A DNA stretch of 64,000 nt from Strongyloides papillosus. Lineage: Eukaryota; Nematoda; Chromadorea; Rhabditida; Strongyloididae. The stretch covers positions 992,001 through 1,056,000 of the forward strand of contig SRSI01000028.1 in assembly GCA_005656395.1 (NCBI GenBank), given 5' to 3'. Each line of letters begins with the position of its first letter. Position 1 is the stretch's first letter. Made by a program: the position numbers and the translations under genes. The notes beneath the pieces are model-generated. The model was not told the DNA's origin, searched no databases, and was given only the letters and a program-made list of their open reading frames with translations. Below are positions 44,308 to 57,034 of this stretch, in pieces.

Positions 44308-46044
44308 ATGGATAATCTTCAAAATTCAAAAAGACAATCTTTTCTAGGACTATCTCAAGTAAATAAGAATATCAGTGTTTTATCAGAGTATTCATCCAAT
44401 ACTCAATCCCATTTTATGAAATCCAATAATAGTATATCAAGCAAAGTTTTAGATTCTAAAATAAATCTTGGGAAAACGAATGATTTTCGTAATCTTAATA
44501 CTATTCCTTTCGCAAAGACTAGATATTCACAACTTTATTTTGATAATAGAAATCTTAATGATCGTCAAAAAGGCATAAATAATGCAACCACAGGATTCAA
44601 GAAAAATACAAAAGAAAAATCTTCAAACAAAAAACCGGCTTATTCTCAAAATGATGTTGATGATTTATTGATTAAATTTTTAGATTCAGAAAAAAATAAA
44701 ACAAATTGTGGAAATATATATAGAGGTAAATTGCTTGAAGAATCTTTGAATAATTCAGTCCTCTGCTCACAAACTGATATCGACGCCGTCTTAAAAGCTT
44801 TTCTGAACTCAAAAAAAACTTATGATGATTCGCTTTCAAATGAATCTATTAAAAATCTACCTTTTTCTGAAAAATGCAATTCATCTGATATGTCAAATGT
44901 CCTTTCAAATCAAAATATAAGTGCTAAAGAAGATATTCCTTATGATTCTTTACTTGGCAACTTTATCACCACACAAACAACTGATCCAGAAAGTTCTGTG
45001 ACTGACATTTCAAAAGAACTTCTTGATTCCAAGACAAGAATGAAAAAACATGGAAATGACGTTATACACATCTTTGATTACAGTGAAAACATTTTAAGCA
45101 AAGATATATTAGAAAATTTTTTAAGCTCTAATAGATGGGATTTAATAAAACATCCATACGTCATGAATTTTATTGATAATAGATTAATAAAAAAACATGG
45201 AAGTTACTTTGATTTTCTCCTAATCTATCTGAACCTGCTTATTCCACTTTATTTTGCCACTATACTTCCACCACTTGTTTTTACAATTTTTGGAACCATT
45301 GAAATCATTTTCTATGTACTATATTTATTTGTAAGTTTTCACAAATATAATACATAATCAAAACTTTATTTTCAGTATAATATTCAATTAAAAAATCAGT
45401 TATCATTTACTAAATGGTTTGATAAGTTCAATTTCATCACAACAACTTTATACACCAAGACTTTACTATATACATGGCATTTTTTTATTTACTCATTCAA
45501 AGAATACCATCACAGTACAAATATTTTACTAAAAGAATTAGCAAAAAAGTATCTTATACTTCTACTTTTTTCTATTCCATTTAGTTTAATTGAAAGATCA
45601 TCTCACGGTGTTTTCAATAGGATGATTAAAAAAACAATAATCAATGTAATGGGGTATCAAAAAGTGTTACTACCAATATCAATTATAGCAATCAGATTTT
45701 TTAGTTATTTATTATTTTTCCCCACAAAAAGTTACTTCCAAATGTTTCCAACTTTCCTTCAAAACTTTATCTGGTTAATATCTATTTGTTTTATGGCTTT
45801 TCAATTAACCTTATCATTTCTACTTGTTATTTTCTGTCATTTCTTTGTTATTGAAGACTATGAAAAGTTAAAGCACAATCCTGAAGAAAAAGTGAAATAT
45901 TGCATAGAGTCCTTTGATACTGTTGAAAAGTGCACATTTTTCCTTGATATTTTCTACAATCTTCTTCCTCCTAAACTATCAAATGTCTTAGTTATAAGTA
46001 GTGGGAAAAGAATATTACATAATCATTTTGACTCATTACTTTAA
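44308..46044 (+). CDS. Six-TM TRP-like membrane protein, paralog 2
   Basis: Exons 44308-45330 and 45376-46044, with a 45-bp GTAAGT..TTTTCAG intron in phase 0, give about 563 residues. The N-terminus is longer (about 270 residues), Ser/Asn-rich and probably disordered, with two copies of a short acidic motif (DVDDLLIKFLDSEK and DIDAVLKAFLNSKK). The NRWDLIKHPYVMNFIDN helix and the membrane region align with paralog 1, including the FFVIEDYEKLKHN helix after the last segment. The frame stops at TAA 46042-46044, yet 56 further codons stay open in frame to 46215 and resemble the paralog's tail. The C-terminus may thus have been shortened recently. Confidence 0.6.
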
Positions 46045-46215
46045 ATTGATTCCATTGAAAGTTATCCTCCTGTTTCTCAAGAATTTACTACCAATAACGA
46101 TTCCAACCGTACAGATGAAAACACTTTAAAAAATATTGAAACCAATATTGATGATTCTTCATATTTAAATAATTCATCAAAGTTAAAATTTTTGAAAGTT
46201 ATAGATAGAATTTAA
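46045..46215 (+). pseudogene. In-frame extension after paralog 2 stop
   Basis: 56 codons directly after the TAA remain open in the same frame, with Ser-, Asn- and Asp-rich coding-like content (IESYPPVSQEFTTNND). This position corresponds to the cytosolic tail of paralog 1. It is most simply a lost C-terminal part, though readthrough or a sequence error could restore it. Confidence 0.4.
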
Positions 46216-46345
46216 GATAGTAAAAAGCAATAAAGAAACAAAACAAACATTTTAATATACAGAGCTTACAATACAAACAAAAAAAAAACAAAAAAATCCA
46301 TACAATTATTATAACAATAAAAAAAATGATAACAATAAAATGTTT

Positions 46346-48808
46346 TTAACGCTTCTTACTATTCTTATTAGTAGCCTTAACTTTAACCTTTCCATGCTTT
46401 TTTTCACGTGTTTTACGAACTTTCTCGGCTCTCATGTCTTTCTTCAAACGAGCATCAACACATTTGTATGGACCACGAGGTCTATTAACTTTACCACGTT
46501 TTCCTTTAGTCATAACACATAATTGAACACGACGACGTTCCTTCTTCATGGCCTTCTTATATGTCTTCTGAAGTTCTTTGACTTTTTCAGCATGTTCTAA
46601 TGTTTCATTTCCTAATATATTTTCAGCATGCTTCTTAGCCTTCTCCATACGCATTTCCATTCTACGTTTCTTACGAGCTTTGGCTTCGGCAACCTTCTTT
46701 ATAGTACGAACATTTATTTCTTTAGCCTTATTCTTATAGTATTGTACCTGTTCTTTAGTAACTGGTAGAGGCTTAACACAATGTTTCTTTTCTTCTTTAA
46801 CGAACCAATCTGGTAAATTAGTATCATTATTAGTATATCTGTTCCAAGACCAATCTTCTAGTTGTGAACGTCTCTTTGAGGAATATATAAGTTCTTCACC
46901 CAATGCCAATTGCTGTGGAGTAAGCTTAATTTTCTTAGATTTTGGTCCTTTCTCTTCATCTGTTGATCTTTTAGCTATTCTATCATCTTCTCCAAAGAAC
47001 TTAGTTTCATCGTCACTGTGGTAAATTTTTTCCTCATCTCCAAATGTCTCTTTTTCATCATCACTCCATGCATCTTGATCTTTGAAAACAAGTTTTCTTT
47101 TTCCACGAGATGACTTTTCAAAGTCAACAATTGGAGTTTGAGCTGGAGCAACCTTTTCTACAGCTTCAATATCTTCATCATCATCATCGTCTTCATTATT
47201 CAACAACTCAGAAATACCATCTCTGTTAAGCCATGTAGATGCGCGAGCAGCTTTCCTTTGTTCCTTAGTTAGTCCAGTCTCATCTGTATGTAGTAACTCA
47301 TTATCAGAAAGATCATCTTCCTCCTTATCTTCCTCTTCATCATTATCTTTTTCCTTTAATGTCTCCCATGCCCCATTTTCAAGATCTTCATCATCATCTC
47401 CAGAAGCATATTGAGCAACGTCGTCATCAGAATCCATTACCTTAATACCATCGTCTTCTTTGTCACTTTCAACCTCAGGCATAGGAGCATTAACATCAAC
47501 AATCTTTTGAAGGTCAATTTTCTTGCGAATCTTTGCTAAACTGAAAAGGTTAACATCATCTGAAAGCATCTTTGCATCACCCTCATGAACCATATCAAGT
47601 TCCTTGGCCTCTTCAAATTTACTTTTCATTCTATTTTCACGTCTTCTTTTTCTTTTATCAGCAGCTTTCTCTTCACTAACCAAAGCTTCGATTTGCTTGT
47701 TAACCTCTTGTTTCTCAAGTTCAGCTTTCTCCTCCTCTGTGAGTTCGTGAGGCTGTTCAGATTCCTCACTTTCCTTCTTTTCTTTAGCAATCTTGTCTAA
47801 AATAGCTCTTCTCCATTTGAAAATAACTCTCAAGTCAGATGGTCCCAAAAGTTTAATATCATTTATCAATTCCTTAATTGTATCTGTTGTCAAAGGATCA
47901 GATTCCCATCGTGGGTCATCAATGACAATTCGTGAAGCCTTAGCAATTGTTAATATGTGATCAGCACTAGACAAATAATCTGATAATTTAACCTCATTAT
48001 ACTGAGTAATGTTATTTGAATCATATCCAAGGGCTTTAATTTTCTTCGACTTTCTACTAATAATCTGATTCTTTAAAGCTTCTCCCATCAAATCTTCATC
48101 AACTTGTTTAAAAACTTGTTTTGGATCTAACAACTCTGGAGGAACCTTTGCTGGCTTTTTATATCCTTCACAGACAATGAAAATCTCAGCAGACTCTAAA
48201 CGTGATGCAGCAGGTTTCCAGATATGAACAGCTCTAAATAGCTTATCAAAAACTCCAACCAGTGATTGATGGTCTGCGGATCTGAAAACTTTTGTAACAA
48301 AATAACCATTCTTCTTCAAGACTTGTGTATCCAATTTCAAAGCAATCAATACCAAGCAATTCTGTTGAAATGCATCATGAATCCAATTCATACCCACATT
48401 TGGAGCACCATCGTGGATAACAGTATCAGCTAACCAATTATTTAATTCCCTTCAAATTCTTTGTCTGGTTAATTGATGAGTAATATCTCCTTAGAAAGTA
48501 ATACATTTCTTTATTGGCTTAATAGGATCTAAATCAACTCCTATACATATAGATGGTGGTAGCATAGTTTGTGAAGCAACTTGAAGCCATCCTCCTGGTG
48601 CAGCACACAAATCAACTAAAGCTCTTGAATTTTTGAGGAACTCAAAACGTTTATTAAGTTGAAGTAACTTAAATGCAGCACGAGATCTGTAACGTAAAAA
48701 AGTAAATAGTTAAAATATAATTAAAAATAGAACTTACCTGTTTCATTGGCTAAGTGATAGAAATTATCCTTACGCTGCTTTCCAACTTTAGATTTCTTTC
48801 CACTTTTT
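46346..48808 (-). pseudogene. FTSJ3/SPB1-like pre-rRNA 2'-O-methyltransferase, N-terminal half broken
   Basis: Homolog of nucleolar Spb1/FTSJ3, which methylates a ribose in large-subunit pre-rRNA. Exon 48808-48738 encodes KSGKKSKVGKQRKDNFYHLAN. The next exon gives [16 protein letters not shown], the AAPGGW SAM motif, DGAPN, VTKVF and the RLESAEIFIV strand, so the K-D-K-E tetrad is present. A 683-codon open frame (48397-46346) covers the end of the methyltransferase plus the acidic and Lys-rich Spb1 C-terminal domain. Damage: no first exon with MG found; the intron beginning GTAAGT at 48737 lacks AG at the position that keeps frame (GT..AC, or a frameshifting AG); TAA at 48491-48493 and TGA at 48452-48454, both one C-to-T step from CAA and CGA. 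It is a recent pseudogene or an error-rich stretch. Confidence 0.75.
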
Positions 48809-48949
48809 CTAAAAATACATACGATAATCAAGAAAATAAAATGATTCCAGTGGTACTTGAACAAGAAGTACCTTTATGGTAATACTTCCCCAATTATATA
48901 CTTAAAAGAAGCAATCGTTCCAAGACGTTTATTTTTGTAACAAAGAAAC

Positions 48950-50491
48950 AACTCTAGATGTAAGAACCTTCTAAAAAACAGGTGGTTTAAATTCTTTGTT
49001 TCTTTTCCCTGAGAATACAGTAGCATCATCAATTTCACGAACCAAGTAAGGGTCAAGAAATGTATATTCTTCGGCTTTATAAGGAATACAAATTTTTCTT
49101 TTCAACCAAAAAGTTAAATATCTTTTGACATAAGATAAATAATCCAGGAGTTTCAGTTGGATCTTCAACTATACTTTCTGAGGTGTTCATTGGACATTCT
49201 GAGACGTTTTCTTCGCCCTCTTCCTCATCGACTTCTTTTCATTTTCTAGGTCCTCTCATCGGAATAAATACTCTCTCTTTTACTTTGTTTTTCTATAACT
49301 CTTTTACTAGATCCGGCCTGCCTTAATGAAACAAAGAATATGGTAAAATGTTCGTAATCATACAATCTTGAGAATTCTAAGTAACATCTTTATTCGAGTA
49401 AGGAAGACAAGAAGTCAAAGTGGTACCTATCTGTAAGTTAGATACTTCCATGTCGGTAGAAAAGTGTTGTTGGAAGATAGAAATCAAACAAATATCGAAA
49501 TACCATTATTTTCTTGAATATACTTTTAACAGTTGGGGCCACATATTGATACAAAGGACATATTGGGGTAATTTGAATAATTTTTTGTCGAATTTCTTCG
49601 TTGTAGAAATCATACAATATTCTGAAGATAAGATATCTTGTTGGTAGGTTAATAACTCCCAAACTCTTCTTTAAATTTGATACTTTTTTGACTACTTTCC
49701 TTAAACTTTTTGGAATATATAACAAATTACTCGTTATTTGTTCTTTCAATGTCGAAGGCATATTTTCTTCGTCACATGTATAAGAACAATGTGGAGATTC
49801 TAAATGATTGATTATACCATCATCATTGTCTTGAACAATATCAATCTTGAAATATTTAATCATACCATCGAAATTCATTTCTCTCATCTCCCTTAAAAAA
49901 GCTCTATCTTCATTACAAATAAACTTCTCGTGCAAAGGAAAACCATTTAAAAATAAAAAATATTTGAGCAAATTCCAGAAAAATACCCTGTTCCAAGACT
50001 GAGATGTTGTTGAATCATATTTAGCTAGTTTAGGTACACCTTCACCAGACTCTTTTATAGGTTCATCTTCACTACTACTTTTATTTTCTCCAAACATGGC
50101 ATAAGCCAATTGAAGTTCCATTGATAGACTCTCTTTGTCAATTAACTCATCTATTGGTTTAGCAATGATCTTTGCTTGCTTTACTTCTGTTATTATTGGT
50201 TCAGTCTTGGAGTACGTTGAACTAATCCTACTTAAAGTCTGATGAAATGATATCTTTTCATCATGCCTAGAATTCCAACCCTGAAATATTATCCATAGCA
50301 GCACTTTTATTTGTCAAATAACTTACATCGTAGTGAATTTTAAAGCATTTATCGGTTCCCGTTCCAGTTACAGAAAGAACTTTAATTTTATAGTATTTCC
50401 CTTCATGAAGACAATATGCTTCATCTCCGTCATTTAAACTGTTTATGAATTCTTCCATGAAGCTTCTTTGGTGATTGTCGTTTATAGACAA
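48950..50491 (-). pseudogene. MRG15-like chromodomain/MRG protein, decayed
   Basis: Exon 1 (50491-50327) and exon 2 from 50280 are separated by a 46-bp GTAAGT..TTTCAG intron. Spliced, they give the chromo barrel: DGDEAYCLHEGKYYKIKVL, then KIHYD joined to GWNSRHDEKI. Members bind methylated histone H3K36 and act in chromatin complexes. After a variable linker comes an MRG-like domain (IPKSLRKVVKKVSNLKKSLGV). The frame stops at TAA 49438, and further MRG-like sequence (YHFDFLSSLLE, LYDYEHFTIFF, IFNFLVEKKNLYSL) continues in changing frames to about 48950. A 15-bp GTATCT..TTACAG segment at that stop looks like a remnant intron too short to splice. Probably a pseudogene. Confidence 0.6.
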
Positions 50492-51649
50492 AGTAGGCGC
50501 CTTTTGTTAACCTTTTTTTGCATAACGTTTCTTCATATGTATGTCTTGACTAGAAAGGTGAAGGCATTAGTATTCTTTGAAAATTTTAATTTTTTGACAA
50601 CTTTTGAAGTCCGTGGTTTGGGAGGCATTTGAAAGAAACTTCCTTATGTTGTATTCTATCAATTTTAGAACAACCTAAAGTAATTTGCTTAATAAGTATT
50701 GTTGACTGGAAATAGAACATTATTGCAATTTTTCTCTTAAATTGAAGTAGAAGAAATTATTTTGGATGGCAAGAAGTTCCATCAAATTAAAATATTTTTA
50801 AAAATATAATCCTTATGCTAATTATATCTCAATATTTAATTAAAATTATGAGAGAAATATTTTGTGAGGCACACCTGATTTGGCCACCAGTTCTTCTCAA
50901 ATTTGAGAGTGTCACGGGAAAGTTGACAAAGGTGTCTCAAGTTTGAGAGTACCTTTTACAGTGAGGAAAACTCAATTCTAAAAAATATAGTTTAATTATA
51001 AAAGTTAATACTTGACTAAGTAGAATTAATGTTAGTAAAAAAAAGCCATAGTAATGATAAAACAACAGTTAGAATAATACTCTTAAAAAATCTTGTTTTT
51101 TCTATTATATATAACAATTTCAAAAAGTATAAAATTACTATTTTATCAATTATATGAATAAGAAACAATAAAATGATTAACTAAAATGACTTTAACTTCA
51201 GTTATCAAATTAAGAATATTACTTTTTCTAAAAATTCTGATAAATCATTTAATATTGCCAATTGTCTAAATTAAAAAGCAAAGTTGTTTGACATATGTGT
51301 AGTTTTTTTGCTTTAAATGAATGAATTATGTGCATAACATAAAATTGTTTTAACTTTAGTATATAAGAAAATTTATGCTAATATTTATATGTATGTAACC
51401 CATGAATTAAAAGTAAAAGAGATCTTTTTTATCTAGGTAGTAACATTTTTAGTTTACATTTTATCAATTTCTTTCATTATATAATTAAATTACCTTACTT
51501 TAGTACTAGAAATAACAGTTTTTTAGGGTTTGTTGTAGAACTACAATAAAAGTGGTTAATAATAGAAATAATTGATATTAAGCTGAAATATTACCACAAA
51601 TTTGTGAATATATTTAAAATTCTTAAAAATTACTCTAGAAACGCAAAAT
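50492..51649. other. Intergenic, no gene recognised
   Basis: AT-rich. Around 50907-50965 two palindromic words (CTCAAATTTGAG and CTCAAGTTTGAG) sit about 50 bp apart in a slightly GC-richer patch. Nothing else can be supported. Confidence 0.4.
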
Positions 51650-52210
51650 ATGCAGGGTAGTCTACATAGGACTCCCAAGACATTTGCACATGCACCTCTG
51701 TGCATAGATAAGCTACAAATATAGTATTTTACTCATTTTGTAGCTGAGATATATATAATGCTAAATCTATAAATTTCACAACGAAATGTGTATTCTGGGC
51801 GGGGTTATAGGCTTTCAAAATTTGGGTGCATTTTTCGACTTCCAGTAAATGTAACTTTTCTATTTGGAAAGATTTTTTAATAATTGTTGCAGATTCTGAA
51901 AGTACAAAGTCTTTTGTACTAAATCCAAAGATTACAAGAAAATTGAAGTACAGCAACTATGTTAAAGCTTTAAATAAAAGTCAAAAATCTCGATTTTTTC
52001 CAAAATTTTGATGTTTTTTAACAGAAAAATTTTTACCAAGTAATTTTAGAAAACATTATTACAATATTTTGATAGAGTAAGCAAAGCTCTATCAAATCAG
52101 TATAGCGCCACTAAATGTAATTGGGTTTGAAGAAAGTTATGAATAGTCAAAAATTTACCATTTTTTACAATAATTCTAGTAAAAAAAGAAAATATATCAA
52201 TTTTTTTTAA
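51650..52210. repeat. Diverged relative of the 3539 foldback element
   Basis: The segment starts near GCAGGGTAGTCTACATAGGA. It keeps the order of landmarks of the element at 3539: a TTTTGTACTA..ATCC(A/C)A segment, AATCTCGATTTTTTCCAAAATTTTG, then TGATAGAGTAAGCAAAGCTCTATC. The matching landmark at 3953 reads TGATAGAGTAAACGATGCTCTAT. It is probably one arm of a decayed copy. No coding sequence. Confidence 0.5.
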
Positions 52211-52319
52211 ATCCTAACATATATTATAGGAGTAACGAAGGTGTGTAAATTATTTTTGATATTAAAACTTTTTTATATCTTAATATATGTAACTTTATGT
52301 GCCGATTTCAAAAAACGCA

Positions 52320-53740
52320 AAATTATCTTAATCTGAAGTTCCGTCCTTGAAATACGGCTACCTAATCTGTTTTGGTGTGTTATTCTTGACCACCTTAAAG
52401 TTATTTGTTTTATCAGAAATTGTACAAGCATATATAGTTTTAGATGCTAATAATATAAAAATAAAAAAAAGTTAAAATTTCAAGTTTCATTCTTGCGATT
52501 TTGAACTTTTTTGAAAATGACCAAAAAAAACCTAAATTCTTACATTTTTAAATTATATATCAGGATTCAGAAAAGGGAACTATAAAAAAGAAAAAAAGTT
52601 AATCTAAGTTTCCCTTTAACTTACATTTTAAGTATAATATCAAGAAAATTGAAAAACTTTAAGTATCATAAATTCGTGACTGAAATTTTTTGAAAAAATT
52701 TTTTTTTTGGTTTTTTAAAAAAAAGTATATCAAGATGAAACTTTATAGTAAAGTAATTTTACAACTTTTATGTAGAATTAAATTCTTTATCGAATGATAT
52801 TTATATCATGTTGTTTCATTTTGCCGTTCTTGAGATACAAAGAAAAAAGTGATTTTTTAATTTTTAAAAAAAGTTATATTTTTTAGTTTCAAGGAAGAAA
52901 AAAAGTTTCAATACGTTAATTTTGTAAAAATATCTTGAATTTCTTCCCTAGAGAAATTTGTTGCGAACATTTTAAGATATTACTGTTAATTTATCTTTTT
53001 TCATCCTTGAGTCAGTCAAAAACAAATAAGTCAATTTTTTTCTTAATTTTTAAGTTTTTGAAAAAAAGTATACAAACATGAATTTTTTTCATTATTAAAT
53101 GTTTACAAAATATATGTGGGATTGAATTCTCTATCGAATGACATTTATATCGTCTTAATCCCACTAACCGTTCTTGAGATACATCTCATTAAGTACCAAA
53201 TTTTAAAAATTGGTACCTCCATTTTTCCCTCAATAATGATTTTTTTATTCGAAATTTCACATATAGATGTAATTTCTAATGCTTATTACATGAAAACAAC
53301 AAAAGTTACCAAAAAAAAATCTAAATCTTGGAAATAGATAAGTCATCGAAAATTATCCTATATATTAGAGGAAAAGTTTACCTCTTAAAATTATTTTCGT
53401 TTTATGTACTTCTTTCTATTAACCATACAATGCGCAATATATCAAATTTGATACATTTGATTGTAAAGCTTACATTGATTTTTTAGATTGAAAATAACAC
53501 TTACTTTGATCATTTTAATTGAAAATAATGTCTATATTGATCTTTTGAAGTAATATTAACCTTTATTAAAGAATACATTTGAAATATACTTGCATTTATT
53601 AATAAAATAATCAAATGTATAAAATTTGATGCATTGAGCACTGTAGAGTTAATATAAAAATGTATTTTAATATGGTGAATAGGAAAAATAAATTATAGCT
53701 TCACCTGAATTTTTGTTCTTGAGATACGTCTATTTTAGTG
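52320..53740. repeat. Degenerate repeat block with CTTGAGATAC landmarks
   Basis: The words CCTTGAAATACGG (about 52346), TTCTTGAGATACA (about 52830 and 53172) and TTCTTGAGATACG (about 53718) recur. The segments ATTGAATTCTTTATCGAATG (52780) and ATTGAATTCTCTATCGAATG (53121) lie 341 bp apart, with the flanking sequence also similar. This is an old tandem or serially inserted repeat. Confidence 0.55.
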
Positions 53741-55861
53741 AAAACAATCATGATATTTGTGAGCCCCTAAAATAAAAAATTATAAGAATAACTGGTTTTT
53801 TTAAAGAAAGTTAAAAACAATTATTCATAAAAGTCATTGGACCAATTGTTTTAAACAATTCTAAATATTAATTTATATTCCTAAGAATATAGCAAATAGG
53901 ATAGGTGGAAAAATTGGCTTTTATTTAATTAAATGTAATTTTTGTGCCGATTAAAATTTTTATTAATCACTGCAATATATGACAATTATTAAGATATGAT
54001 AAAAAATTAAAATCATATTATATTTGGCTTTTTAAGATTTAACAATATTTTATTTAAATACAATTTATTTTAGAGTATAATAGATTTTTTTCCCCAAATC
54101 TTTTTATGTTAAAATTATGTATACTAAATTGTTTCCAACTACTGAAATTTAATTATGTATATTATAAGTTTTAAAGAAAATGTTTGTAAATTTCTGATTC
54201 GGTGATGCACATACTTATTTTTTAAAAAATGTAAAAATATCTAAAAGTTTTGCAATGCTTTGTAAAAATCACAAAAAAATTTACCTAAATTTCTAAGTTT
54301 GAATTGTTCACCAATACATTTTGAAAGTAAATTTTACAATATTTTACTAAAAAAATCACCAATACTTCGATGTAAATATATTTTAAGCTTTTTAAAGTCT
54401 ATATAAATTTATTCAATACGAAAAGTGTCTAAGTAATGGTCTTGATTTATTTTTAATCTTTTCAATTTAGAAGAATTTTTTTATCATTTTGAATACATTC
54501 AAAATTTTAATTTTCACAACACATTTTAAAAATTTTCTTTTTTAAAATTTAAAACAAAACAAAAATTACACATTAAATTTGTAAAAGTATTTTTTTCTAT
54601 GTTACCAAAATGCGAAATAATAAAATAATAATCGTCGAAAGTGTATCATTATAGGTTAAATAATTATAAAATATTTATAATCAACCTCAGACATTACTAA
54701 TACTTTAAAAAAGTATCCAAACTTAAAACTAATCTGTATTTTAAATTTCTATCATATTTGACAACTTAAAACACGCATATTAATTAGAAATTTAATTTAA
54801 ACATTCTTCTTAATTTTTTTTCTATACTAAAAATTTGTAGAAAGATTATTCAAACTTAGAATCTTAAATGATTTTAAAATCATGAGAATATGTAATAAAA
54901 CAATTTTGATAAAATATGTTTTGTAAATTTTTAACATTCAAAAACCTATAAAATTTTAATAATAATTATTAATATTATAAAACACAAAAATATTTCTTGG
55001 AATTTTGTAAGTATGCTATTATAAAACAAAAGGTTTTTAATTTTTTCTAGAATTCTAAATATTTTCCAAAAAATACAAGCCGTGCGGGCAAGTAGCGACG
55101 AGCGAAGAGGGTTGCTGCTTGCTAAATAAATATTAAAATTTATTTTTTATTGAATAAAAGTTAGAATAAATCATCTTTTAAATGTAAATTAAATTGGACT
55201 TCTCGTAAATTATAGTTCTTTTTTAGATTATTTCTTACTCAATGAATTTATTTTGATAAACGAACAAAATATCCATCAACATCATCTTCACTAATGTCAC
55301 CAATAAACTAAAAATTATATGAAACATTAAATAATACTCACTGGTATATTATCGGTATTTAAAGTATCAGTTGTAGCAATAGTGAGAGCAAGAATTCTTT
55401 AATTATATTTTAATAACAGTTTTTTAGATTTAAAAAATTGAAGGACTTACAAAAAATGTCTTATGAATGTAGCTATACAAACTATAATTTAAATATTATT
55501 AGAATAACACAAATATCTTGTGATTGTACACAATCACGTATACATTGAGGCAAATTATGAAATATTTGTTTGTGATTAAGAGAAAGTTTTTTTCTATTTT
55601 AGAATAGTTATTTAATTAACCATAATTTTTAAATCAAAAGAAAAATCAAGTAAGACTGGTAAAACAAATTTCTAACATATATATAGATGTACTTTTCTTT
55701 AACATTGTGAGGTAAAAAGTTACCATAATGACTCAATAATATAATAATTATATGTAATTTTTGTTATATACTAAAATGAATACAAAAACTTTATTTGCAT
55801 CTTAAAAAGCATCGTCTATTAACAAAAATTTGGTCAAACCCAAAAATCTGCTTCTATCCAT
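53741..55861. other. Intergenic, AT-rich, one GC-rich patch
   Basis: No ORF is supported. A conspicuous GC-rich patch at about 55078-55122 contains GCAAGTAGC and GCTGCTTGC as inverted words with a purine-rich loop between. It resembles the GC-rich hairpin at 3025 in character but not in sequence. Its nature is unknown. Confidence 0.4.
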
Positions 55862-55943
55862 GGCGAGATGGCCGAGCGGTCTAAGGCGCCAGTTTAAGGC
55901 ACTGGTATCTTCGGATGCGAGGGTTCGAATCCCTCTCTCGTCA
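55862..55943 (+). tRNA. tRNA-Leu(AAG)
   Basis: 82-nt tRNA with acceptor GGCGAGA pairing TCTCGTC, discriminator A, and a class II variable arm (TATCTTCGGATGC). The T arm is GAGGG-TTCGAAT-CCCTC. Anticodon stem CCAGT/ACTGG encloses the loop TTAAGGC, giving anticodon AAG. The A-box (TGGCCGAGCGGT) and B-box (GGTTCGAATCC) are intact, and a T run follows about 10 bases downstream, so it should be transcribed by RNA polymerase III. No intron. Confidence 0.93.
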
Positions 55944-56113
55944 AGAATTCTTTTTTATCCTTCAAAAATAACCCATTCCTTGTTTTGGATTCATAAAATC
56001 GTGTTTTTAAAGTCATTTACTCGTCCTTTATAGATGCATTTCAGGTGTATTGTAATTCTTAGTTGTTTTTCTTAATTCTAACTATTTATTTGATTTGTTT
56101 AAATTTTATGATA

Positions 56114-56400
56114 ACAGAAATGGGTGCACGTGAATTCTTCAAAATTTTTTGTCAAAAAACGCGATTTAGACAAATCACGGTTTTTTGACAAAAAGTGCAT
56201 TTTAGAAATTGCACAGTGAAATAATGCATTTCTACTATGCAATTAATAAAATGCAAACCTCAGTATTCTCGACTACCGAGAAACTGGGTTTTATAAACCG
56301 ACGACATCCTGAAAGTACCAACCCTACATTTATTTCATTTCATTCACTTAAAATTTTTCTGTCACTTCAAAAAAAACAAAAGTACATATAGTATATACAT
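56114..56400 (+). repeat. Repeat family R, copy 1
   Basis: Begins GGGTGCACGTGAATTC, followed by a hairpin made of TCAAAAAACGCGATTT and AAATCACGGTTTTTTGA. Its core (AAACTGGGTTTTATAAACCG, then AGTACCAACCC and TTTCATTTCATTCACTTAAA) is well conserved with 63328-63432. The copy at 63179 has the same terminus. A matching inverted end (GAATTCACGTGTCACC) lies at 57070-57085, so 56114-57085 could be one element. No ORF. Confidence 0.6.
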
Positions 56401-57034
56401 TTTTCCAAGTAATGGTAAATTTTCTCTCCCTTTAGTGTAAAAATATTTTTTTCTAAAATAATATAAGTAATTCTATTTTAATTGCATAAGTATATAATAA
56501 TATATACATTTTTTAAAAATTAAAAAAAGCAAGATATTATTACTCTGTCAAAATAAAATAATATCATAAATATATTGTGTATTATATAAAAATTTCTTAA
56601 AAAGGGGCTACGCGGTTGATTCTTTTCATTAGTCTTTTAAAAATAAATAAAGTTGGCATATTTTTTTTGGAAAAATAAACATTTTTATAGTTAAAAACAT
56701 TAGGAAAGAAAATTTTGTATTAAAAGAATTTTTTAACTAAAGTAATTCTTAATATTATTGTTTCAGTAGAATTTTAATAATAAATGTATAGTTTTTTTAA
56801 AACTTAATTATATTTTAATAACAAAATATTTATTTTACTAATACACATACATTATTTTAATTATTAAATTATTTTATATATTAAAAAGTGTTTATTTTAT
56901 AAATAAACTTATATTCTTTTAATTATTTAAATTTCTTTGATGAAAAGTGTTGATTTTATTATTAAATATATTTTTAACTACACATTTTTGGCATATTTTT
57001 TATTAGATACTCCTAACACGGAATTTGGAATCTT

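Noticed and set aside
36717..48493. Reassigned stop codon (TAA or TGA read as an amino acid)
   Set aside because: GH1, element C, both TRP-like genes and FTSJ3 terminate at ordinary stop codons, and lesions also include frameshifts, so decay or error is simpler than a code change.
49423..49437. A 15-bp intron (GTATCT..TTACAG) in the MRG-like gene
   Set aside because: It would restore the frame locally, but other introns here are 41-49 bp and the frame breaks again soon after, so it is more likely a deleted remnant.
49420..49647. Plus-strand 75-codon ORF
   Set aside because: Antisense to the MRG-like domain, which has recognisable motifs.
55830..56033. 67-codon ORF over the tRNA-Leu
   Set aside because: It reads straight through the tRNA gene; the tRNA structure explains the sequence.
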